This document shows positions 18,125 through 26,044 of a stretch of 64,000 nt of DNA, piece by piece (within the stretch, counting starts at the first letter, position 1; each line of letters opens with the position of its first letter). The notes under the pieces were generated by a model. That model was not told where the DNA came from. It ran no database searches and saw nothing but the letters and a program-made list of their open reading frames with translations. The translations under genes and the position numbers were made by a program. The DNA comes from Glaciecola sp041380235 (GTDB lineage Bacteria; Pseudomonadota; Gammaproteobacteria; Enterobacterales; Alteromonadaceae): the NCBI RefSeq assembly GCF_041380235.1, contig NZ_JBGIYY010000009.1:122823-186822 (forward strand), given 5' to 3'.

Positions 18125-18772
18125 ATGAACGAACCAATAGCACATTCAGGGATATGGATTTTAGCGCTAATTATGATAGTCGCTGCGTCTTGGTACCTTT
18201 ATAAATATATGGCACCGTCATCATGGCACGAGTGGGCCGGTGCGGGAGTTGTGCAAGCTTTTATAATTGCTTTGTATGCAGAAATGTATGGCTTTCCTTT
18301 GACTATTTATCTCTTGGCTCGCTTTGGAGGCCTTGATAAAACAGGACTCAATGCCAATTTGTGGTCGTCTCTTTTAGATATGGGAGAGACAGGTATGATG
18401 ATATCAATGGTCTTGGGATACATTTTATTGTTCTTGGGTATCGGCCTGTTTTTTCAAGGTTGGCGTCAAGTATATAAAGCGCGACAAGAAAACAAACTAG
18501 TGACCGATGGCTTATATGCATTGGCACGGCATCCTCAATACACTGGTTTGTTTATTGCCCTATTTGGCGAAGGCGTTGTGCATTGGCCCACATTGTTTTC
18601 AGTGGCACTATTTCCAATAATTGTTTTTATTTATTACCGTCTGTCTTTGCGTGAAGAGAAAAAAGTGATTGCTGAATTTGGTACTAAATATTTGGCTTAC
18701 AAAGCACAAGTGCCAATGTTTATTCCACGCATAGAGCAATGGAAGTCATTTGTTAAGCAAGCAAAAATGTAG
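18125..18772 (+). CDS. Isoprenylcysteine carboxyl methyltransferase-family membrane protein
   Basis: 215 residues, five or six membrane segments. The C-terminal half has the ICMT/PEMT-type signature: LVTDGLYALARHPQYTGLF (RHPxY), then YYRLSLREEKKVIAEFG (the RxEE motif), which together bind S-adenosylmethionine in this superfamily. In bacteria these proteins often sit in metal-resistance islands and their substrates are not known. RBS GCGGAGATGG precedes ATG 18125. It lies 55 bp downstream of the DUF5676 gene and is likely in the same transcript. Confidence 0.82.
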   Translation: MNEPIAHSGIWILALIMIVAASWYLYKYMAPSSWHEWAGAGVVQAFIIALYAEMYGFPLTIYLLARFGGLDKTGLNANLWSSLLDMGETGMMISMVLGYILLFLGIGLFFQGWRQVYKARQENKLVTDGLYALARHPQYTGLFIALFGEGVVHWPTLFSVALFPIIVFIYYRLSLREEKKVIAEFGTKYLAYKAQVPMFIPRIEQWKSFVKQAKM

Positions 18773-18814
18773 CGGTTAGATTTTGAGTATAGACAAAAGA
18801 GGAGAAAATATCTC

Positions 18815-19183
18815 TTGAGCGACTTAGACCACAGAGTAGGGGTGTCAGAGGCGAATTTAGTGCTTCGCCATCTTAAGTTGACGAACGTCGATGACGCTAA
18901 AATTAGCGCCATTATTCGTGATATCGATGCCGCGTTTGGTGTCGACGCTGTTTCTTTTGAAAGTAATAAGCAGATTTTACACATAGGCTATGACGCAACC
19001 CATTGTGACCTTGATGGTATAGAAAACATCGTGAAGATAAACGGCGGTGATATATCTCATGATTGGTGGACAAATTTCAAAGAGGGTTACTATCAATTTG
19101 TTGATGAAAACATCAGAGAAAACGCTAAGCACAAGCCGTGGAGTTGTCATTCATTACCACCAGGTAGTCGAAAAAAGCGTTAG
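18815..19183 (+). CDS. HMA-like small protein lacking the CxxC motif
   Basis: 122 residues, TTG start with GAGGAG 10-12 bases upstream. The first 70 residues resemble the ferredoxin-like heavy-metal-associated fold (LRHLKLTNVDDAKISAIIRDID, then AVSFESNKQILHIGYD), but the metal loop cysteines are absent. The C-terminal part has HDWWTNFKEGYYQFVDEN and KPWSCH. It is possibly a regulatory or structural relative of copper chaperones; function unknown. It lies 42 bp after the methyltransferase-like gene. Confidence 0.5.
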   Translation: MSDLDHRVGVSEANLVLRHLKLTNVDDAKISAIIRDIDAAFGVDAVSFESNKQILHIGYDATHCDLDGIENIVKINGGDISHDWWTNFKEGYYQFVDENIRENAKHKPWSCHSLPPGSRKKR

Positions 19184-19210
19184 TTCGGTGTTATTTATGG
19201 TCAACCAAAA

Positions 19211-20110
19211 GTGAAAATTCAAATTGGTGCAGTTAGTGTAATGTTATCTTGGGCAAGTTGTTATCCCTTAATTTTTTTAACATTAGACTATGCACCGGTT
19301 ATGCTTACCGCTTTTTATCGTTCTGTCATTGCAGGCCTATTTCTGGTATTCATTGCCTTATTACTAAAAAGACCACTCCCTAACAATCGGCGACAATGGC
19401 TTTTTATTATCGCTATAGGTATTTCGGCTACCAGTATAGGATTTTGGGGTATGTTCTATTCCGCCAGCTTAATTTCTCCCGGTTTGGCTACTGTGCTAAC
19501 TAACACGCAACCTTTGATTGCAGGGATCCTTGGTTGGTTCATTCTAAAAGAACACATGAACAAAAGCGTAGCCTTAGCTATGGCTATTGGCTTTGCTGGG
19601 ATTGCGATGATCGGGAGTGAATCTCTTTGGAGTAACAATGGACAGTCTGTTTATGGTGTTATTTATATTTTGATAGCAGCAAGTGGTATTGCGGTAAGTA
19701 ACATATTACTTAAATTAATCGCAAGTAAAGTGGATATTTATTATGCCACGGGCTTTCAACTGTTGATTGGTGCCATACCGTTAGGAATTTTTAGTTTTTA
19801 TCAGGCACACGTGACCAATACAAGCGTGGTTGACCCGATAGTTGAATCGATAGTATATCCCAGTGTTGTCACCTTGCTTGCGATACCCGGCACCGCGCTT
19901 CCATTTCTTATCTGGTTTTGGTTAATGGACAAAGCACCTTTGTATCATCTTAATATGTATAGTTTTTTAACGCCGGTATTTGGCCTATATCTGGGTTGGT
20001 TTTATTTCGATGAAAGCTTAACTTTTTGGCAATGGACAGGCATTGTCATTATCGCTTTGGCTGTTGGCTATATTTCACTTAATTCAACCACAAAACGTGC
20101 ATTAAATTGA
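19211..20110 (+). CDS. EamA/DMT-family transporter
   Basis: 299 residues, GTG start, ten predicted membrane segments in two EamA repeats. Recognisable elements are MLSWASCYPLIFLTLDYAPVML, FYRSVIAG, GLATVLTNTQPLIAGILGWF and, in the second repeat, PLYHLNMYSFLTPVFGLYLG followed by WFYFDESLTFWQWTG. The family exports metabolites or amino acids; the substrate cannot be read from sequence. It closes the first copper block before the IS91 remnant, and no metal-binding feature links it to copper. Confidence 0.85.
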   Translation: MKIQIGAVSVMLSWASCYPLIFLTLDYAPVMLTAFYRSVIAGLFLVFIALLLKRPLPNNRRQWLFIIAIGISATSIGFWGMFYSASLISPGLATVLTNTQPLIAGILGWFILKEHMNKSVALAMAIGFAGIAMIGSESLWSNNGQSVYGVIYILIAASGIAVSNILLKLIASKVDIYYATGFQLLIGAIPLGIFSFYQAHVTNTSVVDPIVESIVYPSVVTLLAIPGTALPFLIWFWLMDKAPLYHLNMYSFLTPVFGLYLGWFYFDESLTFWQWTGIVIIALAVGYISLNSTTKRALN

Positions 20111-20952
20111 ACGCTATGAACTTGCCCGGTAAGAAACATAAAGAGCCCTATGAAGTTGGGGAGATTGAATCTTAAAGCATTAAAAAATCAACGTGGTCAT
20201 GTTTTCAAAAGAAGGGCCTAAATTTGTTCTGCTCAATGAGTTTGGAGGTACGTACCGATGCTAGCTGACCGGCCTAGTGCATCCACAAGCAAATTAAAAT
20301 GCGATTCTGAAAAACCGCGGATCAATGACGTTGGCTCAACGCCCGTTGACCGGCTAGTTAGAACGAGTATTCAATATTGACATCAACGAATGCGAAAAAT
20401 GCGAGAAACACAATGTAAACATTATAGCTTGCATTAGAGACAGTGACGTTATCCAAAAAATACTGGCACATTTAGATAAAAAATATCCTACTTCTAAACA
20501 AACAACGCTATTACCACCATTGCGTGCGACACCTGATGAAGATTACGACTTCAATATTCAGCGTGACTTCAACTTTGGGGCATAGACTACCTTTACTGCA
20601 AGAGTGAAATAAACACACTATTACATGGTGGGAGCACTGGCATCCCAATTGCCCAATTCCAGTACCAATGGCTATATACGCATGATGTTGAAGGCCAATA
20701 CGTCATATAAAAACTTCAACAATTCGACATTTAAACAAATCAATCTAGTCAAAAAGACAGCCGTCACGATGGGTAGCGTATAGTGCTAATCTGTCTTATA
20801 CTTAAAATTTAATGTTATTGCATTGTGGGCAATATTCCAGTGCAAAATATATGCGTATATATTTTGTTTAATAAACAAAATATTTTGCATGTAGGAAATG
20901 AATTAAGCTTGGAACTGACATATCGGACTATTATAGTAATCAAAAATTATTT
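20111..20952. other. Intergenic scar region with transposase remnant
   Basis: No intact gene in 842 bp. The middle (20325-20585) holds the eroded IS91-type transposase end described separately. The rest (20111-20324 and 20586-20952) shows no gene, RNA or clear repeat, and looks like decayed mobile DNA between the copper block and the defence cluster. Confidence 0.6.
20325..20585 (+). pseudogene. IS91-family transposase, C-terminal remnant
   Basis: Reading from 20325 gives MTLAQRPLTG, an amber stop at 20355, then LERVFNIDINECEKCEKHN, IIACIRDSDVIQKILAHL and a tail ending at a TAG (20583-20585). IS91/ISCR transposases end with a zinc-binding RVF-IDI-xxCxxCG-IIA-IEDP-VIxKIL-HL pattern, which this matches clearly. 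The N-terminal catalytic part is missing, so this is a dead fragment with an in-frame stop. IS91-type elements move adjacent DNA by rolling circle, so the remnant may mark how a neighbouring block arrived. Confidence 0.8.
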
Positions 20953-21744
20953 TTATTTGAGAGAACAATTCTTCATAGTGCCACAACACTCTACGTCCAA
21001 CTTTTTTACTTCATTTATATAATCATTTTCTAACTGCCTTCTTACTATCTCCAGTCTGTTCAATTCATCAACCACATCTTTATTCGGGCAGCTTGAACGG
21101 AGTATAGGCTTATGTAATTTATTGCAGTCAGTTCGACAAGCGCTATTCGAGCAGGATAATTTTTTGTATGGTGAGTGGAGTTGTTTACAACCCCGAATGC
21201 AAGGAGAACTAGAGTTTACGAAGCCGGTATTGCGTTTATTTGGACGCATTAGTGTACCAGACAACCACCCTTGACCTCTAAACCATGAAAGTCGCAATTC
21301 GTCTTCCCACCCCAATTCAGAGACTGTTTTTTCCATTTTAAGCTGTAAAAAAGCTGCGTCTCCATGGCATAAACCTTTGGCAAGAGGCCATTGGCCATAC
21401 TTAGTTGCATAATCTTGGTTGTTTAAGTAATCGCCTAACGCGTTCCACCAATAAAGCGCGTTCTCGATGGAGCCTATAAGATTTGTTGAATTAAGATATA
21501 AGCAGAAGCTCCCGTCCGTATTTATGTGACGCTCTAAGCAACAGTTGGGTAAGTGGTTTTTATTTGAAATCTCGGAAACTACTAACATGGCTCCATGGTT
21601 TATACAAATTACTAGATAGTACTTTACACCGGTCTTTCCGCTTTTTTTGGGGCTAGTCGCCTCAATTTCTATGCTGTCCTCTGTTTTTTTTACAATAGAC
21701 GCCCATTTTGGCAATGCTCCAACGAGATAATTCAAGGATGTCAT
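20953..21744 (-). CDS. E2-like (ubiquitin-conjugating fold) cysteine-rich protein
   Basis: 263 residues. The N-terminal 140 residues resemble prokaryotic E2 enzymes: strand YYLVICINHGAML, then LPNCCLERHINTDGSFCLYLN with a candidate catalytic Cys81 in the place of the eukaryotic G-x-ICL motif, and ALYWWNALGDYL. Next comes a cysteine-rich region (C182, C186, C198, C203, C207, C219) that looks zinc-binding, and a C-terminal helix. Its start overlaps the cyclase stop (ATGA), so the two are made together. In type II-short CBASS an E2-only protein conjugates the CD-NTase; here the partner is a class III cyclase instead. That parallel is an inference. No E1 or JAB gene is nearby. Confidence 0.65.
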   Translation of the reverse strand: MTSLNYLVGALPKWASIVKKTEDSIEIEATSPKKSGKTGVKYYLVICINHGAMLVVSEISNKNHLPNCCLERHINTDGSFCLYLNSTNLIGSIENALYWWNALGDYLNNQDYATKYGQWPLAKGLCHGDAAFLQLKMEKTVSELGWEDELRLSWFRGQGWLSGTLMRPNKRNTGFVNSSSPCIRGCKQLHSPYKKLSCSNSACRTDCNKLHKPILRSSCPNKDVVDELNRLEIVRRQLENDYINEVKKLDVECCGTMKNCSLK

Positions 21745-23345
21745 TTTAATTTAGCGTGTGCTCTTGGTTTTTCAACTGGCCTGTTTGACAGCGTTTTATT
21801 ATAAGGAGCGGTCAAATCTACTAGATCGCCCATCACGCTGCCGTCGACGACATCGTCATAGCTTAGGTTTGCAGTTAAACCGTTGTGATCTATTAAGTCA
21901 ATGAGCGACGCGGGCATAATGTGCAATGCATTAGGTCCAAATTTTGTATCATTTAGGCCACATTCTTGCTGAAGTCGCTCTGATTTTGTAGTTGCTAAAC
22001 TTGAAGCAATACGCACTGATCTATCACCTCTGATACCAATTCGGGATATAGGTGTTTCACCGTATTCTACTCCAATAGCAAGACCTAATTGGTGAATATT
22101 TCTTAAAAGCATCTGGCATAATTCAAAAGAATCTCTTAATCCACCTGCGCACGCGGCAGTATTAATTATAGTTTTCGAAGGGTCGATGGCGTCTTTGGTG
22201 CCAATAGCGATTAGGCCATGTATACAGTCACCAATAAACCGAACTTTTCGTCCACCAAAGTCATCTTCGAGTACATGCTGTAATTCTTGACGAATAACAT
22301 ACAGTGCTTTGACTGCATCTGCTATTTCACCCTTCGCAATCGAGTTGTCGACATAGTTTGTAAATCCAGACAGATCTGCGAATAATGACGCCAAAGGCAT
22401 TCTGATGGAATTACTCGGCATTAAATCTGCAAAATCTATTTCTTTGAGTGGCGGCTCTTTGTAGCCGAAAGCAAAATTTGGGTTGGTAGGATTTGGAAAG
22501 TTCCCATTAATAATATCTCTATTCCAATTGCTAAGAATATCATCAAGCCCACGTGGCACTTGTTCTTCATTAAACTGAAGCCCTTCGGTTAGGTTTTTCG
22601 TCATAACTATATTCTCAAAAACCGATTCGTCGAGGCGCTTTAACGCTTCTGAGTCCCCTAAACCAACTATGTTAAACTTTAAACGGACTTTATCTGAAAC
22701 ATAGATTCCTGCTTCATCGCCGCATGCTAACTTTGCGGCATGGTTCGCTGGACTTCCAAGAAACATTGGCTCTTGCTCAGTTCCAGTACCGTTATTGATT
22801 GCGACGCAAGGTCCAATATCTACCCCAACCCTAAATTTGGCGGTAAATCTGTTTTTCGCAAGGCGGTTATTGGCTTGATTTGCAACCCAACGTAAATCAC
22901 GGATGAACGCAAATGCGTCAGCTATAGTTTTATCTGTTACACCTTCGCCTGTGGTATCGATAATAACAGCGTGCATTCTTCCATCATGAAAATCTACTCG
23001 TTGTGCGGCGCTGGTTTCCATGACTCGGTCACATGCACTATAATGAAAGTGAAGAAATTTCAAAGCTTTTGCATGTGCCGCTTCAGTTTCTTGTCCATCA
23101 TCAATCTTATAGTCATCATAATTTACGATGTTGACGTACACTTGAACTGTATCAACAACAATAGCTTTACCCAGCGGTAAGCCAAATAGTGGAGGCGTTC
23201 TGGCATTACCCAAAGCATCATTTTTTATCATGTTCTGCTTGTATAAGGGGAGGTAATCATCATTAAACTTTTCCACCTCAATATGTGGAGCATCGCTAAT
23301 TAATTTTTCGATGCGTTTACGCGCGGTACTTTGATGCCAAGACAT
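21741..23345 (-). CDS. Tandem class III nucleotidyl cyclase (defence-associated)
   Basis: 534 residues with two cyclase-homology domains. C-terminal domain (about 315-455): LFADLSGFTNYVD with metal aspartate D324, VRFIGDCIHGLIAIG with D373, and IGVEYGETPISRIGIRGDRSVRIASSL. N-terminal domain (about 60-225): VYVNIVNYDDY, where N72 replaces the first aspartate, HDGRMHAVIID with D121, and FLGSPANHAAKL, as in Pycsar-type cyclases. One domain therefore looks catalytic and one partly degenerate, like a pseudo-heterodimer in one chain. It probably makes a cyclic nucleotide on infection; base choice cannot be read. The basic tail (AHAKLK) has no terminal Gly. It is coupled to the E2-like gene and divergent from the WYL regulator. 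Confidence 0.7.
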   Translation of the reverse strand: MSWHQSTARKRIEKLISDAPHIEVEKFNDDYLPLYKQNMIKNDALGNARTPPLFGLPLGKAIVVDTVQVYVNIVNYDDYKIDDGQETEAAHAKALKFLHFHYSACDRVMETSAAQRVDFHDGRMHAVIIDTTGEGVTDKTIADAFAFIRDLRWVANQANNRLAKNRFTAKFRVGVDIGPCVAINNGTGTEQEPMFLGSPANHAAKLACGDEAGIYVSDKVRLKFNIVGLGDSEALKRLDESVFENIVMTKNLTEGLQFNEEQVPRGLDDILSNWNRDIINGNFPNPTNPNFAFGYKEPPLKEIDFADLMPSNSIRMPLASLFADLSGFTNYVDNSIAKGEIADAVKALYVIRQELQHVLEDDFGGRKVRFIGDCIHGLIAIGTKDAIDPSKTIINTAACAGGLRDSFELCQMLLRNIHQLGLAIGVEYGETPISRIGIRGDRSVRIASSLATTKSERLQQECGLNDTKFGPNALHIMPASLIDLIDHNGLTANLSYDDVVDGSVMGDLVDLTAPYNKTLSNRPVEKPRAHAKLK

Positions 23346-23404
23346 AACAACTCCGTTAACTGTTTACGATACTTATCTATGTAAAAATTACTTTTTAAGG
23401 TTAT

Positions 23405-23451
23405 CCTATAAAATAGGGCTTTCTTATAAAATGTCAAGCTGTTATTATAAG
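23405..23451. promoter_or_regulatory. Divergent operator/promoter region for WYL-controlled defence genes
   Basis: Two dyads lie in the 124-bp gap between the divergent cyclase and WYL genes: CCTAT-AAA-ATAGG (23405-23417) and CTTATAA (23423-23429) with TTATAAG (23445-23451). On the minus strand TTGACA (23437-23432) and TATTTT (23415-23410) could be -35 and -10 for the cyclase, the latter inside the first dyad. Repression of both directions by the WYL protein is inferred from CapW/BrxR behaviour. Confidence 0.5.
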
Positions 23452-23469
23452 TGAAAATTGGAGGTGGTC

Positions 23470-24348
23470 TTGGAAAGTTTAAACAAACTAAAAATAAATA
23501 TTCGGCGGCGCTATGAATTCATTGAGTTTTGCTTAGCATGGGAGGGAGAGATTGGTCGCCCGCAGCTTCAAGAGTTATTTTCAATATCGCCACAGCAAGC
23601 TACAAAAGACTTGACGTCTTATGCCGATGCATACCCTGATAATATTCACTATGATCCGAGGAAGCGGACTTACGTTGTTTCACCAAAATTTAAATCAAAG
23701 CTAATTTCAGGAAAAGCTTCCGAATACTTCATGCATCTTCAAATGCTTGCTAATGAATTCCGCACGAAAGATGAGATCTGGATTCAATCTATCCCCGAAT
23801 TTGAGACAGTGTCTGCGGCTCCTCGTAAACTATCGCCCAAAATACTTAAGAAAGTTACTGAAGCTATTAAGAAAAAGCATAGTCTCAAAGCTCGGTATTT
23901 ATCTATGAGTTCTGGCAATGATAACTTTAGAACGCTTTTACCCTCTGCGATCGTTAGTGATGGCCATCGCTGGCACGTACGTGCATATCACTTCGAAAAA
24001 CAAAGGTACTCAGACTTCGTGATGTCAAGGCTTCAAGAGCTAGAGTTAATCTCTTCGCCAGCAGAAAAGCCTCCGAAAGATGAAGCTTGGAATTTAAAAG
24101 TTAATATCGTACTTGAACCAGATGAGAAGGAATTCGATAAGGAGCGATGCGCACAACTAGCATATGAGTACGATATGAAGGACGGCATGCTAAATGTTCG
24201 CACTCGAAAAGCAATGGTCTACTATATGTTGAGACATTACGGTTTTAACCCTAGCGCACCAATTGGAAAAACGATGGTGAATAAAAGTAGCTTTAGTTTG
24301 AAAATTAAAAACTTTGAAGAGGTAGAAAGTTGGCTAGATCGCAGATAG
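23470..24348 (+). CDS. WYL-domain transcriptional regulator (CapW/BrxR-like)
   Basis: About 292 residues from TTG 23470, chosen because GGAGG ends five bases upstream; TTG 23458 is an alternative in frame. Order: N-terminal winged helix (RRYEFIEFCLAWEGEIGRP, then LQELFSISPQQATKDLTSY), a linker, a WYL-type SH3-like domain (LKARYLSMSS, FRTLLPSAIVSDGHRWHVRAY) and a C-terminal WCX-like region. CapW and BrxR, with this layout, are dimeric repressors that control CBASS and BREX defence operons. It faces the tandem cyclase/E2 operon across a short palindromic region, and overlaps the membrane effector gene by 19 bp. It likely controls both directions. Confidence 0.8.
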   Translation: MESLNKLKINIRRRYEFIEFCLAWEGEIGRPQLQELFSISPQQATKDLTSYADAYPDNIHYDPRKRTYVVSPKFKSKLISGKASEYFMHLQMLANEFRTKDEIWIQSIPEFETVSAAPRKLSPKILKKVTEAIKKKHSLKARYLSMSSGNDNFRTLLPSAIVSDGHRWHVRAYHFEKQRYSDFVMSRLQELELISSPAEKPPKDEAWNLKVNIVLEPDEKEFDKERCAQLAYEYDMKDGMLNVRTRKAMVYYMLRHYGFNPSAPIGKTMVNKSSFSLKIKNFEEVESWLDRR

Positions 24349-25199
24349 ATACTTTGGCCGCCTTTAAAGCAAAGGGTGAACACAATCGACTTAAGAGCAC
24401 GCTTTTAAGAAATGGTCTTATTGGTAATGATGATGCAATAGTGTCTTTTGTCATTGAGAATCATAGCTTGATTGAATACTCCAAAGGAGACTTTGTAATT
24501 ACCGAGGGGGCAGATGACGACGATGTTTATTTCATACTCGCTGGAGATGTGGAAATTATATCTGGCAAACGGGTTATTGACAAAAAATCTTCACCTTCAA
24601 CCGTTGGTGAGATGGCTGCTAATAAAGCAGGTGAATTAAGAAGCGCTGATGTAGTAGTAAAAAGTAATACACTCATCTGCGCCAAAATAACAAGTTCCAC
24701 CTTTCGCACAATACAAAAAGAATTTCCGCAGTTTAGCGTTCGGCTAAGCGACGAAACTGAAATATCTTATCGTAGAAAAATAAGACAATTAAGTATGTGG
24801 GAGAAAGAAGAATTTAGTTGGTTTGGTATTTGTGCAATTGTGTCAGCTCTTATTGGTTGTGGTTCAGGCATTCTATCGTGGCAATATGGATTATCAGTAA
24901 CAACTATAGCAGTAGTTTCGTTGGTCAGTGCTTCAGCAGCGTTCGTCTTACTAATGCTGTCAAACCCTCTATTTGCCTATAGAAGAATATTCCAATTGTC
25001 AGCATATAGCATGGTAACGTTGGTTTTTTATAAAATATCAAGTGTGGCGTTTGAGTTAAAAGAAATAACTTTACCATTCTCTCTCAACGTTAACATTGGC
25101 CCGAACTTTAGTACAACTGAGTTCGCATTTTCAATATTAGGATTACTATTATTATGTTTATTGGCAGCCTATCGAGATGGTAAGTTCGATGGTAAATGA
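24330..25199 (+). CDS. pycTM: Pycsar-type effector: cNMP-binding domain plus four TM segments
   Basis: 289 residues, TTG start with GAGG seven bases upstream, overlapping the WYL gene. Residues about 40-145 are a cyclic-nucleotide-binding domain: EYSKGDFVITEGADDDDVYF, ILAGDVEII, and the phosphate-binding cassette VGEMAANKAGELRSADVVV. Four membrane segments follow (ICAIVSALIGCGSGIL, TIAVVSLVSASAAFVLLML, SAYSMVTLVFYKISSVAF, FAFSILGLLLLCLLAAY). This is the build of PycTM effectors, which bind cCMP or cUMP made by PycC during phage infection and permeabilise the inner membrane. The partner cyclase is downstream. Confidence 0.82.
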   Translation: MARSQIDTLAAFKAKGEHNRLKSTLLRNGLIGNDDAIVSFVIENHSLIEYSKGDFVITEGADDDDVYFILAGDVEIISGKRVIDKKSSPSTVGEMAANKAGELRSADVVVKSNTLICAKITSSTFRTIQKEFPQFSVRLSDETEISYRRKIRQLSMWEKEEFSWFGICAIVSALIGCGSGILSWQYGLSVTTIAVVSLVSASAAFVLLMLSNPLFAYRRIFQLSAYSMVTLVFYKISSVAFELKEITLPFSLNVNIGPNFSTTEFAFSILGLLLLCLLAAYRDGKFDGK

Positions 25200-25285
25200 G
25201 CGATGAAGTTCAGCCAAAAACAAGCTTAGATTCTAAATAGTAAATTTACTTTGTATTCATGAGTACATAAGCAGTTTATTCGTAG

Positions 25286-25301
25286 GCGCAATTCCTTGCG
25301 C
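25286..25301 (+). terminator. Hairpin before pycC, possible attenuator
   Basis: GCGCAA-TTCC-TTGCGC forms a perfect 6-bp stem with a 4-nt loop; a run of seven T follows after eight bases. It lies in the 137-bp gap between effector and cyclase. It could partly terminate transcription and lower cyclase levels, or be a stalled terminator. Confidence 0.35.
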
Positions 25302-25336
25302 GAAGACCGTTTTTTTATTTACACGGGAATTTGTAG

Positions 25337-26044
25337 TTGACCAATATAGACGAGTTAATCAATGACGTGCAAACAATCGTCAATACTGAATGGAATAAGC
25401 GAACTGGCCAAAAAGTCCCTACAACTACAGGAATGGCTTTGGCGGGAGGGGCTGTTGAACTAGATGCAACATTTCTTTATGCAGACCTTGCCAATTCTTC
25501 AAAAATTGCAAAAGAATTAGATCGAAGGATAGCAGCTAAAATCATCAAATCATTTCTAATGACATCTGTGAAGCTAGTTAAATTGAACGGAGGTAGTGTT
25601 GTAAGTTTCGATGGCGATAGAATCCTTGGTGTATTCTATGGTGCCGGTAAGAACTCATCCGCTGTAAAATGTGCTTTAAATATTAATTACGCTGTTAGTG
25701 AAATCATTAGGCCTAAATTCGAAGCGAAATACAATTCAGTGAAAAATGCAACTTTCAAAATTGAGCATGGCGTTGGTGTAGATACAGGAACTGTGCTTGC
25801 TGTCCGTGGTGGTGTTCGAGGAGAAAATGATCTAATTTGGATTGGTCGAGCAGCTAACCTTGCAGCAAAGCTAAGTGATATTCGTGAATCTCCTAATCAC
25901 TCTTTTATTACAGCTTCTGTATACAATCGTCTGAATAAGGAATCTATATACGCAAATGGAAAAAATATGTGGGAGAAAAGAACTTGGAATTTTCTGGATG
26001 ACAAACTAAATATTTATAGGTCAACGTGGTATTGGGAACCGTAA
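25337..26044 (+). CDS. pycC: Pycsar nucleotide cyclase PycC
   Basis: 235 residues, TTG start. Class III cyclase domain: LDATFLYADLANSSKIAKEL with metal aspartate D50, VVSFDGDRILGVFYG with D94, VGVDTGTVLAVRGG, and the helix WIGRAANLAAKLS. This arrangement (a YADLxxSS start and a short single-domain protein next to a cNMP-binding membrane effector) is typical of Pycsar cyclases, which make cCMP or cUMP on phage infection. The adjoining effector gene supports the call. A 137-bp gap with a hairpin separates the two, so expression may be tuned. Product base is not predictable here. Confidence 0.85.
   Translation: MTNIDELINDVQTIVNTEWNKRTGQKVPTTTGMALAGGAVELDATFLYADLANSSKIAKELDRRIAAKIIKSFLMTSVKLVKLNGGSVVSFDGDRILGVFYGAGKNSSAVKCALNINYAVSEIIRPKFEAKYNSVKNATFKIEHGVGVDTGTVLAVRGGVRGENDLIWIGRAANLAAKLSDIRESPNHSFITASVYNRLNKESIYANGKNMWEKRTWNFLDDKLNIYRSTWYWEP

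Noticed and set aside
20953..23345. CBASS operon
   Set aside because: There is no CD-NTase (no GS...DxD fold); both nucleotide-making domains are class III cyclases, so CBASS is the wrong label despite the E2-like partner.
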